Shown here piece by piece: positions 49,516 through 58,630 of a DNA stretch of 64,000 nt (the first letter of the stretch is position 1; every line of letters starts with the position of its first letter). Source of the DNA: Lachnospiraceae bacterium (GTDB lineage Bacteria; Bacillota; Clostridia; Lachnospirales; Lachnospiraceae); the NCBI GenBank assembly GCA_017503735.1, contig JAFVSN010000052.1, positions 1 through 64,000 of the forward strand, given 5' to 3'. The translations under genes were made by a program, and so were the position numbers. The notes below the pieces were generated by a model, which saw nothing but the letters and a program-made list of their open reading frames with translations, searched no databases and was not told the DNA's origin.

Positions 49516-50421
49516 ATGCCTGTTAAAGTAAGTAATTTTTTACCTGCAAAGAAAATACTGGAAGCAGAGAACATTTTTGTTATGGACGAGAGCCGGGCTA
49601 TGACCCAGGACATCCGTCCGCTTCGAATTGCGGTTTTAAATCTGATGCCGCTTAAGGAAGACACAGAGTTACAGCTTCTTCGCAGCTTTTCCAATACACC
49701 GCTTCAGATTGAAGTAACCTTTTTGACCACGGCAAGTTATGTGGGAACCAATACGCCGCTCAGTCATCTGGAGCAGTTTTATATGACGTTTGATGATGTG
49801 AAGGAAAAGAAGTTTGACGGTCTTATTATTACCGGTGCACCGGTAGAGCAGATGGAGTTTACGGATGTGGCTTATTGGGAGGAACTGAAACAAATTATGG
49901 AGTGGTCCGAAACCAATGTGACCTCTACCCTTCATATTTGCTGGGGAGCACAGGCCGGTTTGTTCTATCATTACGGTGTGCACAAGGAGATGCTTCCTGC
50001 GAAGCTTTCCGGTGTATATCGTCATCGGGTGTTAAATCGCAAAGAGCCTTTGGTACGAGGTTTTGACGATGAGTTTTATGCACCGCATTCCCGTTATACC
50101 GGGATTTCCAAGGCGGATGTGGAAAAGAGCGGTAAGTTTACCGTTTTAGCAGAAAGTGACGAGGCAGGTTACTTTATCTTACTTGCGGAGGGCGGAAAGA
50201 ACATTTTCGTGTTGGGACACCCGGAGTACGACCGTCTGACTTTGGACAAGGAGTATAAGCGTGATTTGGCAAAGGGCATCAATCCGGACATTCCGGTAAA
50301 TTATTATCCGGACAACGATCCGGAGAAGAAGCCGCTGCTTATGTGGCGATCCCATGCCAATGCACTCTATAGTAACTGGCTGAATTATTATGTATATCAG
50401 AATACGCCGTACGAGTGGTAG
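49516..50421 (+). CDS. metA: homoserine O-acyltransferase MetA, probably acetyl-CoA type
   Basis: 301 residues; ATG 49516. It acylates homoserine in methionine synthesis. Catalytic Cys142 is in HICWGAQAG, with His235 and Glu237 in GHPEYD. Residue 111 is Glu ([10 protein letters not shown]). In characterised MetA proteins Glu111 goes with acetyl-CoA and Gly with succinyl-CoA use, so this enzyme is predicted to make O-acetylhomoserine despite the MetA name. The gene starts one base after ligA; no SAM riboswitch lies before it. Confidence 0.93.
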   Translation: MPVKVSNFLPAKKILEAENIFVMDESRAMTQDIRPLRIAVLNLMPLKEDTELQLLRSFSNTPLQIEVTFLTTASYVGTNTPLSHLEQFYMTFDDVKEKKFDGLIITGAPVEQMEFTDVAYWEELKQIMEWSETNVTSTLHICWGAQAGLFYHYGVHKEMLPAKLSGVYRHRVLNRKEPLVRGFDDEFYAPHSRYTGISKADVEKSGKFTVLAESDEAGYFILLAEGGKNIFVLGHPEYDRLTLDKEYKRDLAKGINPDIPVNYYPDNDPEKKPLLMWRSHANALYSNWLNYYVYQNTPYEW

Positions 50422-50429
50422 GTGAGATT

Positions 50430-51164
50430 GTGTTTCGGATTGCGATTTGTGAAGATGAAAAAGCGCAAATTGAATATTTAAAAAAGCTTGTGGAGCAGTG
50501 GCAGCTGATGTCGGGAGAAAAGGTTTCGATGGATGCCTATAGTTCTGCGGAGCAGTTCCTTTTTGAAACGGAGGGAAAGGCACCTTATGACCTGCTTCTT
50601 CTGGATATCCAAATGGGGCAGATGAACGGTGTGGAACTGGCCCGGAAAGTAAGAGAGCAGGATGCAAAGGTAAAGATTGTATTTCTGACCGGAATTAAGG
50701 ACTATGCCATTGAAGGATACGAGGTAGGTGCGATACGGTATCTTCTTAAGCCGGTAAAGGAAACGGAACTTTTTACATTGTTGGATCAGCTTTGTGCAGA
50801 TGCAAAAGAACAAAAGGAAGACTACGTTTTGTTTCAAACCGGCGGAATGACCAATCGTGTATTGTTCTCTGAAATCCTGTATGCGGAGGCAGACGGACAT
50901 TATGTGGTGCTGAAAACGGTTTGTAAAGAGGACGCAAACAGGGAGAAAACATGGAAATGGAAGGAAAACATATCTGCTCGTTCCGAAGAGTTGGAAGCAA
51001 AAGGCTTCTTTTTGCTTAGACGTGGTCTTTATGTAAATCTTGCTAAGGTGGAACAAATCGGGAAGACAGAATGTGTATTGGAAAACGGAGAAGTCTTGCC
51101 GGTGAGTAAGGCGAGATATCAAGCGTTAAATGAGGCATTTATAACATATTACAAAGGGGAATGA
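50430..51164 (+). CDS. LytTR-family response regulator
   Basis: 244 residues beginning at GTG 50430. Receiver with acids CEDE, phospho-Asp59 in LLLLDIQMGQMNG and Lys in LLKPVKETEL. The LytTR DNA-binding domain at about 135-240 contains FSEILYAEADGHYVVLKTV, and FLLRRGLYVNLAKVEQIGK. It is followed by its kinase (gap of two bases). Direct repeats upstream of the ABC genes at 51946 are the likely target. No agrB/agrD peptide gene lies nearby. Confidence 0.92.
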   Translation: MFRIAICEDEKAQIEYLKKLVEQWQLMSGEKVSMDAYSSAEQFLFETEGKAPYDLLLLDIQMGQMNGVELARKVREQDAKVKIVFLTGIKDYAIEGYEVGAIRYLLKPVKETELFTLLDQLCADAKEQKEDYVLFQTGGMTNRVLFSEILYAEADGHYVVLKTVCKEDANREKTWKWKENISARSEELEAKGFFLLRRGLYVNLAKVEQIGKTECVLENGEVLPVSKARYQALNEAFITYYKGE

Positions 51165-51166
51165 GG

Positions 51167-51895
51167 ATGGACGGTAAATTCTGGCTAATTCTACTTGGGG
51201 CCGTGTTAGTCACAGCAATGTTAGCAGTGCTGATAACCATGAAGCTTGTGAGTCGTACCGAAGAGAAACGCATCGGGGAATATCAGGACAAGGTATTAAA
51301 GACCCAGCGGGACGAGGTACAGAGCATTTACCGAACTATGCGGGGGTGGCGTCATGATTACCACAATCATATGCAAACCATAAAGGCCTATCTTTCCATG
51401 GGACAGGTGGAGGAGACTTTGACGTATCTGGATCATTTGGAGGAGGACTTAGATGCGATTGATATCGCAATTCATACCGGAAATGTCAGTGTGGACGCTA
51501 TTGTCAGCAGTAAACTATCCGTGGCGGCAAAGAAGCTGATTGCGGTAGACTGTACCGCGAAAATGCCGGAACAGGTACAGGTGACGGATGTAGACCTTTG
51601 TACGGTGCTTGGAAACCTTTTGGACAATGCCATTGAGTCCTGCGAGAAGGTGCCGGCGGAAAAACGGTTTATCCGCCTTTATATCGGTGTATTTAAAAAA
51701 CAGTTGTATCTGTCTGTAACCAATGCGACGGCGGAAAGTCGGAGAAAAAAACTTACGGAGCTTGTCAGTGAAAAGAAGGGAAGCCACGGTTTCGGGCTTC
51801 GTCGTATCGATTTAGTTGCGGAGAAGTATCACGGCTTTGTGAACCGGAAGAACGAGCCGGGGGTATTCGCGACAGAGGTGTTATTGCCATTGTAA
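51167..51895 (+). CDS. GHKL-type sensor histidine kinase with one span
   Basis: 242 residues. One N-terminal span (FWLILLGAVLVTAMLAVLIT), no sensor domain. His63 lies in MRGWRHDYHNHMQTI. ATPase with LGNLLDNAIESCEKVPAEKR and KGSHGFGLRRIDLVAEKY (G box). It resembles the cytosolic half of AgrC/NatK-type kinases, but the usual six-span sensor is absent, so the input probably comes through a partner, possibly the ABC exporter downstream. ATG 51167 fits AAGGGG; ATG 51161 overlaps the previous stop. Confidence 0.9.
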   Translation: MDGKFWLILLGAVLVTAMLAVLITMKLVSRTEEKRIGEYQDKVLKTQRDEVQSIYRTMRGWRHDYHNHMQTIKAYLSMGQVEETLTYLDHLEEDLDAIDIAIHTGNVSVDAIVSSKLSVAAKKLIAVDCTAKMPEQVQVTDVDLCTVLGNLLDNAIESCEKVPAEKRFIRLYIGVFKKQLYLSVTNATAESRRKKLTELVSEKKGSHGFGLRRIDLVAEKYHGFVNRKNEPGVFATEVLLPL

Positions 51896-51945
51896 CTGAG
51901 GCAGGAACCGCTGTATGACAGTGCCGGTAACAAATTCAGAGTGAA

Positions 51946-51977
51946 ATTTCGTGCACGGAATCGACCATTTCGTGCAC
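51946..51977. promoter_or_regulatory. LytTR-type direct repeats
   Basis: ATTTCGTGCAC occurs perfectly twice (51946-51956 and 51967-51977), starts 21 bases apart. LytTR proteins bind paired direct repeats on one face of DNA about two turns apart. The second copy touches the -35 position of the promoter next to it. Confidence 0.8.
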
Positions 51978-52006
51978 TTTTTATGTAATAGTGAGAGAAG
52001 TATGAT
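51978..52006 (+). promoter_or_regulatory. activator-dependent promoter of ABC exporter pair
   Basis: TATGAT (52001-52006) has TTTTTA 17 bases upstream in place of a good -35. The adjacent LytTR sites explain how polymerase could be recruited. Confidence 0.6.
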
Positions 52007-52068
52007 AGGATGTACCCGATAAGAAGAACCGAAGGAAGAAAAAAGGTTCAAAATTGTAAGGAGGCAGT

Positions 52069-53916
52069 ATGGACGGGGAAGAGACAAAGGAACAAAAGAA
52101 AAAAAGGAAAGCAAGAGAATCGCTTTTAAACAATATTGTTCTTGTGAATAAGGTGTTATTTAAAAACTACCCTGAGACGATGTTTCTGACACCGGTGTAT
52201 ATGATATGCCGAGTCGCATTGCCGCTTTTGACGGCATTTATTCCATCGGTTGCAATTGCGGCGATTACAAAGGGGGACATGAAACAGTTTTTGCTTCATA
52301 TGTCGGGAATTTTACTGGTGGAGTTTGTGGCATATGTGTTGGAAAATTACTCCAATCTGACTTTAAAGAATCGACGTGTGTATACGAGACTAAAAGTTTT
52401 TTTTCTGGATTATGTACGGAAAAGTCTCGTGACGGATTACGGAAATCTGGAACCGGCAAAAGGGCAGGCGAGATTCAGTAAAGGTGCAAAGGCGGTTGTG
52501 GGGAATGCATGGGGACCGGAGCAGCTGATGAATGAGTCGGTGGAGTTTGTACTCCATTTGGTTGGATTGTTTACCTTCGGAACCGTTGTGTTTACACTGG
52601 ATTACAGAATTCTACTGATTCTGTTGTTTATGTTTGCACTGGACATGGTATTGCGTGGACAGGTGATAAAATATGACAACAACCATCGTATTATTATGTC
52701 AGAGGTACACAGAAAGCAGGAATATTTGGAACGGGGAAGTCTTACTTTAGCTGCGGGTAAGGATGTCCGGGTATACGGGATGGAGCATTGGTTTCATCAG
52801 ATATCCGAAAAGCTTCTTTCAGAGGCGGCGGACTACCTTAAAAAATCCGGATTACGCTGGTACATACCAACCTTTGGGAATCATATTTGTGTGGCGGCAC
52901 AGGAAATTGTAACCTATTTTGTGTTAATCGGCATGGCGGTTTCCGGAGAGATTACGGTAGCGGAATTGACGTTACAACTTGGGATAGTACGTGGCTTTAC
53001 CCAATGGATTTACGGTGTATCCGTATCCTATGGAGCATTAAAAAAAGCAAACGGAGAAATGAAGGATTACAGAGAGGTAATGGAATTACCTGAACGAAGC
53101 AGAGGGGAGGGAGCGATACTCCCGGGCTTCACAAGAGGACCGGAAATAGAGTTTCGGGATGTCTGTTTCCGGTATCCGGGAGAAGATACGGATACCTTGT
53201 CCCATATCAGCTTTACGGTAAAGCCGGAGGAAAAGATTGCATTGGTGGGAAACAACGGAGCAGGAAAGACAACGTTGGTAAAGCTTTTGTGTGGTTTGTA
53301 TGAGCCTACTTCGGGAGGAATCTATATAAACGGGGAAGATATAAGTAAATATCATACGACAGAATATCAGAAACTGCTCAGTGTAGTATTTCAGGATGCG
53401 TCCTTGCTGTCCTTCACCATCGAGATGAATGTATCGGGACAGTTGCCGGATAAGGTAGATAAGGAGAAGGTAAAAAAGGCGTTACAGGAAGTCGGGCTTT
53501 GGGAAAAGATAGAAAAACTTCCTCAGGGAACGGAAACCTATATTACTCAGGATTTAGACGAGGGCGGTGTACAGTTTTCCGGAGGAGAGACCCAAAAGCT
53601 TTTGGTGGCAAGAGCAATGTACCGGAATGCTCCGATTCTGATTCTGGATGAACCCACTTCTGCGTTGGACCCGATTGCTGAAAGCAAGCTATATGAAGAA
53701 TACAATTATATGACGGCGGGAAAAACGTCGGTATTTATTTCTCATCGTCTTGCCAGTACAAAGTTTTGCGACCGGATTTTGCTGCTGAATGACGGAAGGA
53801 TTGCAGAAGAGGGCAGTCATAAGGAGTTAATGGAAGAAAACGGCCTTTACAGACAATTGTTTGAGATTCAGAGTCATTATTACAAGGAAGGGACGGTGGA
53901 AACATATGAAAAATAA
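52069..53916 (+). CDS. ABC exporter, permease-ATPase half 1
   Basis: 615 residues. Six-span transmembrane part (about 25-330) and ATPase (about 350-600). Walker A is GNNGAGKTTLVKL, Q-loop VVFQDASLLS, signature FSGGETQKLLVARAMY, Walker B ILILDEPTSALDP and H-loop FISHRLAST. With the next protein it forms a heterodimeric exporter for peptides, lipids or drugs. Start ATG 52069 follows AAGGAGG. The genes overlap by 11 bases. Confidence 0.93.
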   Translation: MDGEETKEQKKKRKARESLLNNIVLVNKVLFKNYPETMFLTPVYMICRVALPLLTAFIPSVAIAAITKGDMKQFLLHMSGILLVEFVAYVLENYSNLTLKNRRVYTRLKVFFLDYVRKSLVTDYGNLEPAKGQARFSKGAKAVVGNAWGPEQLMNESVEFVLHLVGLFTFGTVVFTLDYRILLILLFMFALDMVLRGQVIKYDNNHRIIMSEVHRKQEYLERGSLTLAAGKDVRVYGMEHWFHQISEKLLSEAADYLKKSGLRWYIPTFGNHICVAAQEIVTYFVLIGMAVSGEITVAELTLQLGIVRGFTQWIYGVSVSYGALKKANGEMKDYREVMELPERSRGEGAILPGFTRGPEIEFRDVCFRYPGEDTDTLSHISFTVKPEEKIALVGNNGAGKTTLVKLLCGLYEPTSGGIYINGEDISKYHTTEYQKLLSVVFQDASLLSFTIEMNVSGQLPDKVDKEKVKKALQEVGLWEKIEKLPQGTETYITQDLDEGGVQFSGGETQKLLVARAMYRNAPILILDEPTSALDPIAESKLYEEYNYMTAGKTSVFISHRLASTKFCDRILLLNDGRIAEEGSHKELMEENGLYRQLFEIQSHYYKEGTVETYEK

Positions 53917-55747
53917 AACAACAAGAAAATCCACTGTTTCCAAGGTGATTCACCTGGTAAAACGGTTAGATTCCGGATATATGCCGCTTATGATTGTGAG
54001 TCAGTGTATGGGAGCCCTGCAACCGTATATTTTGTTGTGGGCCGGTAGCCGGATTTTGGACTATGTATTGGAAGCACGTTCCATGGATGAAACGATGCAC
54101 TTGGTGCTCTGGACTGTATTGGGGACGATGTTACTTGGAATGATTCGCTGGATACTGGAAGGTGTTTTATCTGTAAAACGGAATATGTTACGGGAAAGGG
54201 TAACAGTGGCCATATCCGAAAAATCTTTGCAGCTTGACTATGAAGTGTTGGAAAAACAAGAGACGTTGGAACTGATTCACAGGGCAAAAGAGGGAATGAA
54301 CAGTAACGGAAATATTTCCGCTTTTTGTGACCAGTTAGGTTCTGTGGTGGCACAAGTGGCGGGGATTGTATATTCCGTAATATTGTTTGCCGGAGTGTGT
54401 GTTCCGATAAGAACCAAAAACTCCGATCCTTTGACCGGTGTGCTGAATGCCTGGTGGAGTCCGTTTCTATTGCTGGTGGTATGTATTCTTATGTTTTTTT
54501 GGGCGATGGTCATTCAAAAAAGCTACGGTGTCCGGTCGCAGAAGAATTTTGACCGGAATGTAAAATACAATCGGAGATTCGGTTACTTTTTTGGGTTTCT
54601 TACCAGATATAAGGAAGGAAAGGATATCCGGTTGTATCAGATGCAAGATATGATTACGGAGGGACTCAGAGAGTGTAACGAGAACAACGAAAAAAACTCC
54701 CGGATTATGATGCGGGAGGTAAATCGGAGTAATGTAGGAAGAGGGGCAATTAATTTTGTGTTACAGGCAGCCAGTTATTTGTATGTAGGACTAAAGGCAA
54801 TGCTGGGGTTGGTTAGCATAGGCAGTGTGTTACAGTATGTGGGAGCATTCGGTAAGTTTTATGACGGAATTGCGGGACTTATGGGCGTGTATGTCAGGGT
54901 GGATGTGCAAAGTAAGTACCTTTCCTTGTTTGAAGATTTTATGGAATTGGAAAACAAGAAGTATGAAGGCACTCTTCCGGTGGAAAAGCGGGATGATAAC
55001 AAGTACGAAATCGAGTTTAAGGATGTTTCTTTTAAGTATCCCAACAGTCCGGAGTATGTGTTATCCCATGTGAATGCAAAGCTTCGTATCGGGGAGAAGA
55101 CCGCCATGGTAGGACCGAACGGTGCAGGAAAGACCACTTTTATTAAGCTTCTTTGCCGGTTGTATGACCCGACGGAGGGGGAGATACTGTTAAACGGAAT
55201 CAACATTAAGCTATATGACTATAAGGAATACATGAGCTTGTTTTCCGTGGTATTTCAGGATTTCCAGATGTTTGCTTTTTCTGTGGCAGAGAATGTGGCC
55301 ACCTCCATGGAGTATGATGAGAAGAAGATGATAGACTGCATCGGGGCAGCGGGGTTAGCAGGGCGGATCGCGGAATTACCGGAAGGCATTCGCACGAATC
55401 TTTACCAGTTACAGGAAGGCGGTGTTGAAGTGTCCGGCGGAGAAGCGCAGAAGCTTGCCATAGCGAGAGCATTATACAAGGATGCACCGTTTGTGGTATT
55501 GGATGAACCGACCTCTGCGCTGGACCCGGTGGCGGAGTACGATATTTACAAGCGGTTTGATGACCTGGTGCAGGACAAAACGGCGGTGTATATATCCCAT
55601 CGTATGTCCAGTTGCCGGTTCTGCAGCAATATTTTTGTGTTTGAGGACGGCAGGATTGTGCAGAAAGGAAGTCATGACAGTCTGATGAGTGAAGAGGAGG
55701 GACTGTACAGCAGACTTTGGAATGCACAGGCGCAGTATTATCAGTAG
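53906..55747 (+). CDS. ABC exporter, permease-ATPase half 2
   Basis: 613 residues; ATG 53906 inside the end of half 1. The membrane domain is shorter in loops and carries LLRERVTV-like coupling segments. Walker A is GPNGAGKTTFIKL, Q-loop VVFQDFQMFA, signature VSGGEAQKLAIARALY, Walker B FVVLDEPTSALDP, H-loop YISHRMSSC. Both catalytic sites appear intact. It is paired with half 1 and likely switched on by the LytTR system. A terminator follows. Confidence 0.92.
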   Translation: MKNKTTRKSTVSKVIHLVKRLDSGYMPLMIVSQCMGALQPYILLWAGSRILDYVLEARSMDETMHLVLWTVLGTMLLGMIRWILEGVLSVKRNMLRERVTVAISEKSLQLDYEVLEKQETLELIHRAKEGMNSNGNISAFCDQLGSVVAQVAGIVYSVILFAGVCVPIRTKNSDPLTGVLNAWWSPFLLLVVCILMFFWAMVIQKSYGVRSQKNFDRNVKYNRRFGYFFGFLTRYKEGKDIRLYQMQDMITEGLRECNENNEKNSRIMMREVNRSNVGRGAINFVLQAASYLYVGLKAMLGLVSIGSVLQYVGAFGKFYDGIAGLMGVYVRVDVQSKYLSLFEDFMELENKKYEGTLPVEKRDDNKYEIEFKDVSFKYPNSPEYVLSHVNAKLRIGEKTAMVGPNGAGKTTFIKLLCRLYDPTEGEILLNGINIKLYDYKEYMSLFSVVFQDFQMFAFSVAENVATSMEYDEKKMIDCIGAAGLAGRIAELPEGIRTNLYQLQEGGVEVSGGEAQKLAIARALYKDAPFVVLDEPTSALDPVAEYDIYKRFDDLVQDKTAVYISHRMSSCRFCSNIFVFEDGRIVQKGSHDSLMSEEEGLYSRLWNAQAQYYQ

Positions 55748-55752
55748 GAAAG

Positions 55753-55794
55753 AAGTGTCATTTACGTGGAAAGACCGTAGATGGCACTTTTTTA
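55753..55794 (+). terminator. terminator of ABC exporter operon
   Basis: AAGTGTCATTTACG pairs with CGTAGATGGCACTT (a few mismatches), followed by TTTTT. Confidence 0.75.
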
Positions 55795-55825
55795 CTGTAT
55801 AGGAAATTTCGCATTTCCGATACAG
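55795..55825. repeat. GGAAAT hairpin repeat
   Basis: CTGTAT-A-GGAAAT-TTCGC-ATTTCC-G-ATACAG. The inner part nearly repeats the hairpin at 39342-39358. Confidence 0.6.
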
Positions 55826-55827
55826 TT

Positions 55828-55934
55828 AAAAAAGCGCTCCGCGGGATCGCACTGCGGCGGATTGGAAGGTGTCGCCTGAAGCGACCCGTCGCAGGCGGAG
55901 AATCTCGCGAGCGAGATTCGTTGTTCTATAAAAA
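55828..55934 (+). repeat. short interspersed hairpin repeat, copy B
   Basis: It begins AAAAAAGCGCTCCGC and ends with the perfect hairpin GAATCTCGCGAGCGAGATTC (55900-55919) then GTTGTTCTATAAAA. Ends and hairpin position match copy A at 34229. Stem bases differ but stay paired. A middle hairpin GTCGC-CTGAA-GCGAC is unique to this copy. Confidence 0.6.
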
Positions 55935-55948
55935 AATTTAGAAACTTA

Positions 55949-55977
55949 TTGACAAACTGTTTATAGCAGTATATACT
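55949..55977 (+). promoter_or_regulatory. promoter of second GntR/ABC locus
   Basis: TTGACA (55949-55954), 17 bases, TATACT (55972-55977), 41 bases before GntR. Confidence 0.9.
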
Positions 55978-55999
55978 GTTCATATCGGATATGAACAGT
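55975..55999. promoter_or_regulatory. perfect GntR operator
   Basis: ACTGTTCATATC (55975-55986), one base, GATATGAACAGT (55988-55999): a perfect 12-bp inverted repeat over the -10 end and the transcription start. It carries the same ACTGT half-site as the operator at 29571. Confidence 0.9.
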
Positions 56000-56018
56000 T
56001 GAGAACAGGAGGTATCTT

Positions 56019-56387
56019 ATGAAGATTCTGCAAAACTCAGAGATTCCGATCTATAAACAGATAGCGATGCAGTTAAAGGAAGAGATTCTTAGCGGAAAGC
56101 TTACCGCGGGGGAGTATCTTCCCAGTATCAGAGGGTTGGCGAAGGATTTAAAAATTAGTGTGATTACTACCATGAAGGCTTATGAAGAGCTTTGTGCGGA
56201 AGGTCTTGTAACCTCGGTACAGGGAAAAGGCTTTGTGGTGAATCCGCAGGACACCGCTATGATACGGGAACAGAGGCTTCGTGAGGTGGAGGACCATCTT
56301 TTGGAAGCATTAGAGGCTGCAAAAACAATCGGAATGACCGTAGAGGAAGTAAGAGATTTGATTACCGTGCTTAATCACACGGAGTAA
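56019..56387 (+). CDS. GntR-family regulator, YtrA subfamily
   Basis: 122 residues. Winged helix: PIYKQIAMQLKEEILSGKLT, YLPSIRGLAKDLKISVITTM and EGLVTSVQGKGFVVNPQD, followed by two dimer helices. Strongly similar to the protein at 31384, including PSIRxLAKDLxISVITT. Start ATG after AGGAGG. The first gene of its operon, probably repressing its own promoter through the perfect operator just upstream. It likely controls the ABC genes that follow. Confidence 0.93.
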   Translation: MKILQNSEIPIYKQIAMQLKEEILSGKLTAGEYLPSIRGLAKDLKISVITTMKAYEELCAEGLVTSVQGKGFVVNPQDTAMIREQRLREVEDHLLEALEAAKTIGMTVEEVRDLITVLNHTE

Positions 56388-56397
56388 GGAGAGAAAG

Positions 56398-57282
56398 ATG
56401 GATAGTGTAATAGTTGCAAAGGGATTGGTAAAAAAGTATAAGAAGTTTACGCTCGGACCGGTGGATTTAGAGATTCCGAAGGGGTTTTCCACCGCATTAA
56501 TCGGTGCCAACGGTGCCGGTAAGACAACGTTACTTGATACGATTTGCGGAATTGTGTCACCGAGTAAGGGAGAAGTAACCTATTTCGGTGAGATTACGGA
56601 TATCGAAGCGGGTGAGACGAAGGAACGTATCGGGTATCAGGCGGCACAGGGAATGTATCCGATGAGCTGGACACCATATGATGTGGCGATGGCAAATCAG
56701 CTCGGCTTTAAAGGGTTTCATGAGGACCGCTACTGGGAGCTTTGTAAGAAATACGGTGTGGCGGATTACGGAGAGAAAAAGCAGTCCTTAATGAAAATGT
56801 CCGACGGTAATCGCATCCGTCTTTGCCTGGCGGCGGTATTTGCAAGAGATACGGAACTTCTGGTACTTGACGAGCCTGGCTCTAACCTTGACCCGCTGAT
56901 GCGTGACCGTCTTTGCGGACAATTCAGAGAGTATTTGGAAGAAGGCGACGGAGAGAAGACGATTTTGTTTTCTACCCACAATATTGCAGACATGGAGAAT
57001 GTGACGGACTATGCGATTCTGATGTATGACGGTGCGGTGATTGAATCGGGTTTTGTCAGTGACTTATGTGAGAAATACATTCTGGTATCAGGGGAAAGTG
57101 CTACCTTTGATAAAATCAAGAGAAGTCTTATGATAGAGGACCGGAATATGAGTACCTGCTTCGGTTTTGCAAGAGCAGAAGAAAAGGATAAGTTGGAAGC
57201 GGCAGGAGCGGTGGTTGAATCGCCGAACTTGCAGCAGCTTAGTATTTTCCTGCTTCGGTATGCGGAGCAGCAGAATTCCTAG
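56398..57282 (+). CDS. ABC transporter ATP-binding protein
   Basis: 294 residues. Walker A is GANGAGKTT, the signature is changed to MSDGNRIRLCLAAVFA, Walker B is LLVLDEPGSNLDP, and the H-loop is FSTHNIADMENVTD. The C-terminal 80 residues form an extra domain as in the ATPase at 29683. Start ATG 56398 follows GGAGAGAAAG. It works with the four membrane proteins downstream. Confidence 0.9.
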   Translation: MDSVIVAKGLVKKYKKFTLGPVDLEIPKGFSTALIGANGAGKTTLLDTICGIVSPSKGEVTYFGEITDIEAGETKERIGYQAAQGMYPMSWTPYDVAMANQLGFKGFHEDRYWELCKKYGVADYGEKKQSLMKMSDGNRIRLCLAAVFARDTELLVLDEPGSNLDPLMRDRLCGQFREYLEEGDGEKTILFSTHNIADMENVTDYAILMYDGAVIESGFVSDLCEKYILVSGESATFDKIKRSLMIEDRNMSTCFGFARAEEKDKLEAAGAVVESPNLQQLSIFLLRYAEQQNS

Positions 57283-57293
57283 GAGGGATACAG

Positions 57294-57878
57294 ATGAGGG
57301 AGCTTTGTTGGAGTTTGTGGAAACAACGTTGGGCGTTTCTGATATTTGCGATAACGGTTATCTCCGGTGCGTGGATGATTTTTCAGGTGACCGACGGGTA
57401 TAGCGTGTTTGAAATGGGATATCGTACGACGTTTATCCTGTTACAGCTTATGTTTCTGATTTTGCAAAGGGAACGTTTTCGCATTGTGCTGCGAAAAGAA
57501 AGTGCACATAGATTTTATCGCAGTATGCCTCATGCTTGGGAAAAGGAACAGAAACGTTTTTTGTGGATTGATTTGTTCTGTGTAGTAATGCTTGGGGTGT
57601 TGTTGGTAATCGGTATTGTTTTTCGAAACGAATTTTCGGACCGATTGCTACCGTTTGCTCTGGTAGTGTTTTTTCTCATCTACATGCCGGGTACCAGAAT
57701 TATGGCCTGTGTACCATATGTCTGGTGGGTGTTAGAGATTGTGTTTGCAGCAATGTTTCTTTTTGTACCGGCATTTGATGTTTCCCCGCTTCTTTGCGGA
57801 GGAACGGCAGTTGTGGTCGGTGTGATACAGTGGTTACTGTATCGCTTTGTCCGGAAACTATGGGATACGGAGGATTAG
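57294..57878 (+). CDS. membrane protein of second GntR locus, 194 aa
   Basis: About five spans: RWAFLIFAITVISGAWMIF-like N-terminus, YRTTFILLQLMFLILQ, LFCVVMLGVLLVIGIVF, LLPFALVVFFLIYMPG and VVLEIVFAAMFLFVPA-like segments. Start ATG 57294 follows AGGAGG. It is unlike the three duplicated proteins downstream. It may be an accessory or permease subunit of the ATPase before it. Confidence 0.75.
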   Translation: MRELCWSLWKQRWAFLIFAITVISGAWMIFQVTDGYSVFEMGYRTTFILLQLMFLILQRERFRIVLRKESAHRFYRSMPHAWEKEQKRFLWIDLFCVVMLGVLLVIGIVFRNEFSDRLLPFALVVFFLIYMPGTRIMACVPYVWWVLEIVFAAMFLFVPAFDVSPLLCGGTAVVVGVIQWLLYRFVRKLWDTED

Positions 57879-57887
57879 GAGGAGTAT

Positions 57888-58619
57888 ATGATGAACGAAT
57901 GGAAACGTGCCATAAAGCTTATGAAATCAAATAAAGTATACAAAGCGATGTTCGGCTGGCATCCGGTGTGTTTCTGGGTGTATGTGATATCTGCTATGAT
58001 AACCGGCGGCGGTTTTATCATTGACAGATTGGTGGGAGAAGCATCAACAACCGGTGAACAGTTCTTTTTCAGTATTTTTCCGGCGTTCTTTTTCTGGATC
58101 TTCGGTGTATATTTCGGAAATCAGGGGACGGCGATGTTAACATGCGGGAAAAGTCTGTTGAGCTTTCCAATCGCAAAAAGGGTATTGACGAAGGGGCTGG
58201 TGTTAAGCCGTCTGGTATCTTTTCTGGTATGTGTAATACCGGCGGTGGCGATGCGTCTTGTGTGTGTGGCACTGGAGCTTTGTGAGGTGTCTCTCTTGGA
58301 TGATATGCTGATAAGCTTTGCTGTTACGTATGTGCTGGGGATGATTACCACCGGATATGCCTGGATTTCTTCCGTGGTTATGATTGTGTTCGGAATCAAT
58401 GCCATTAGCATGGCACTGGGGAAAAGCATTCTTAGCGGAGCTTTGATTTCCGTGGCAAATAAAGCGGTAAATTATGTGATGCCGTGGTGGCTGGTAGCAA
58501 TTGTGTTTGTAGGTCTGGTTGTCATCGGAACATGGTTAGGTTTGGTAGTATTGGAGCACACCTATAAAAAGCGCAGGGTTGCATGTACTTCGTTGAATTT
58601 ACAGGCAGCACAGCAGTAG
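57888..58619 (+). CDS. permease paralogue 1 of 3, 243 aa
   Basis: It begins NEWKRAIKLMKSNKVYKAMF and then has six spans, including WHPVCFWVYVISAMITGGGF, FFSIFPAFFFWIFGVYF and WLVAIVFVGLVVIGTWLGLV. The two proteins that follow start in the same way ([EN]E[WY]KRAM...M), showing a triplication. ATG 57888 follows AGGAGGAG; 57891 is an alternative. Substrate unknown. Confidence 0.8.
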   Translation: MMNEWKRAIKLMKSNKVYKAMFGWHPVCFWVYVISAMITGGGFIIDRLVGEASTTGEQFFFSIFPAFFFWIFGVYFGNQGTAMLTCGKSLLSFPIAKRVLTKGLVLSRLVSFLVCVIPAVAMRLVCVALELCEVSLLDDMLISFAVTYVLGMITTGYAWISSVVMIVFGINAISMALGKSILSGALISVANKAVNYVMPWWLVAIVFVGLVVIGTWLGLVVLEHTYKKRRVACTSLNLQAAQQ

Positions 58620-58630
58620 GGAGAAGGACG

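Noticed and set aside
49400..52070. Peptide pheromone gene (agrD-like) with the LytTR system
   Set aside because: No small frame with ribosome site or leader-like sequence lies between metA and the ABC genes.
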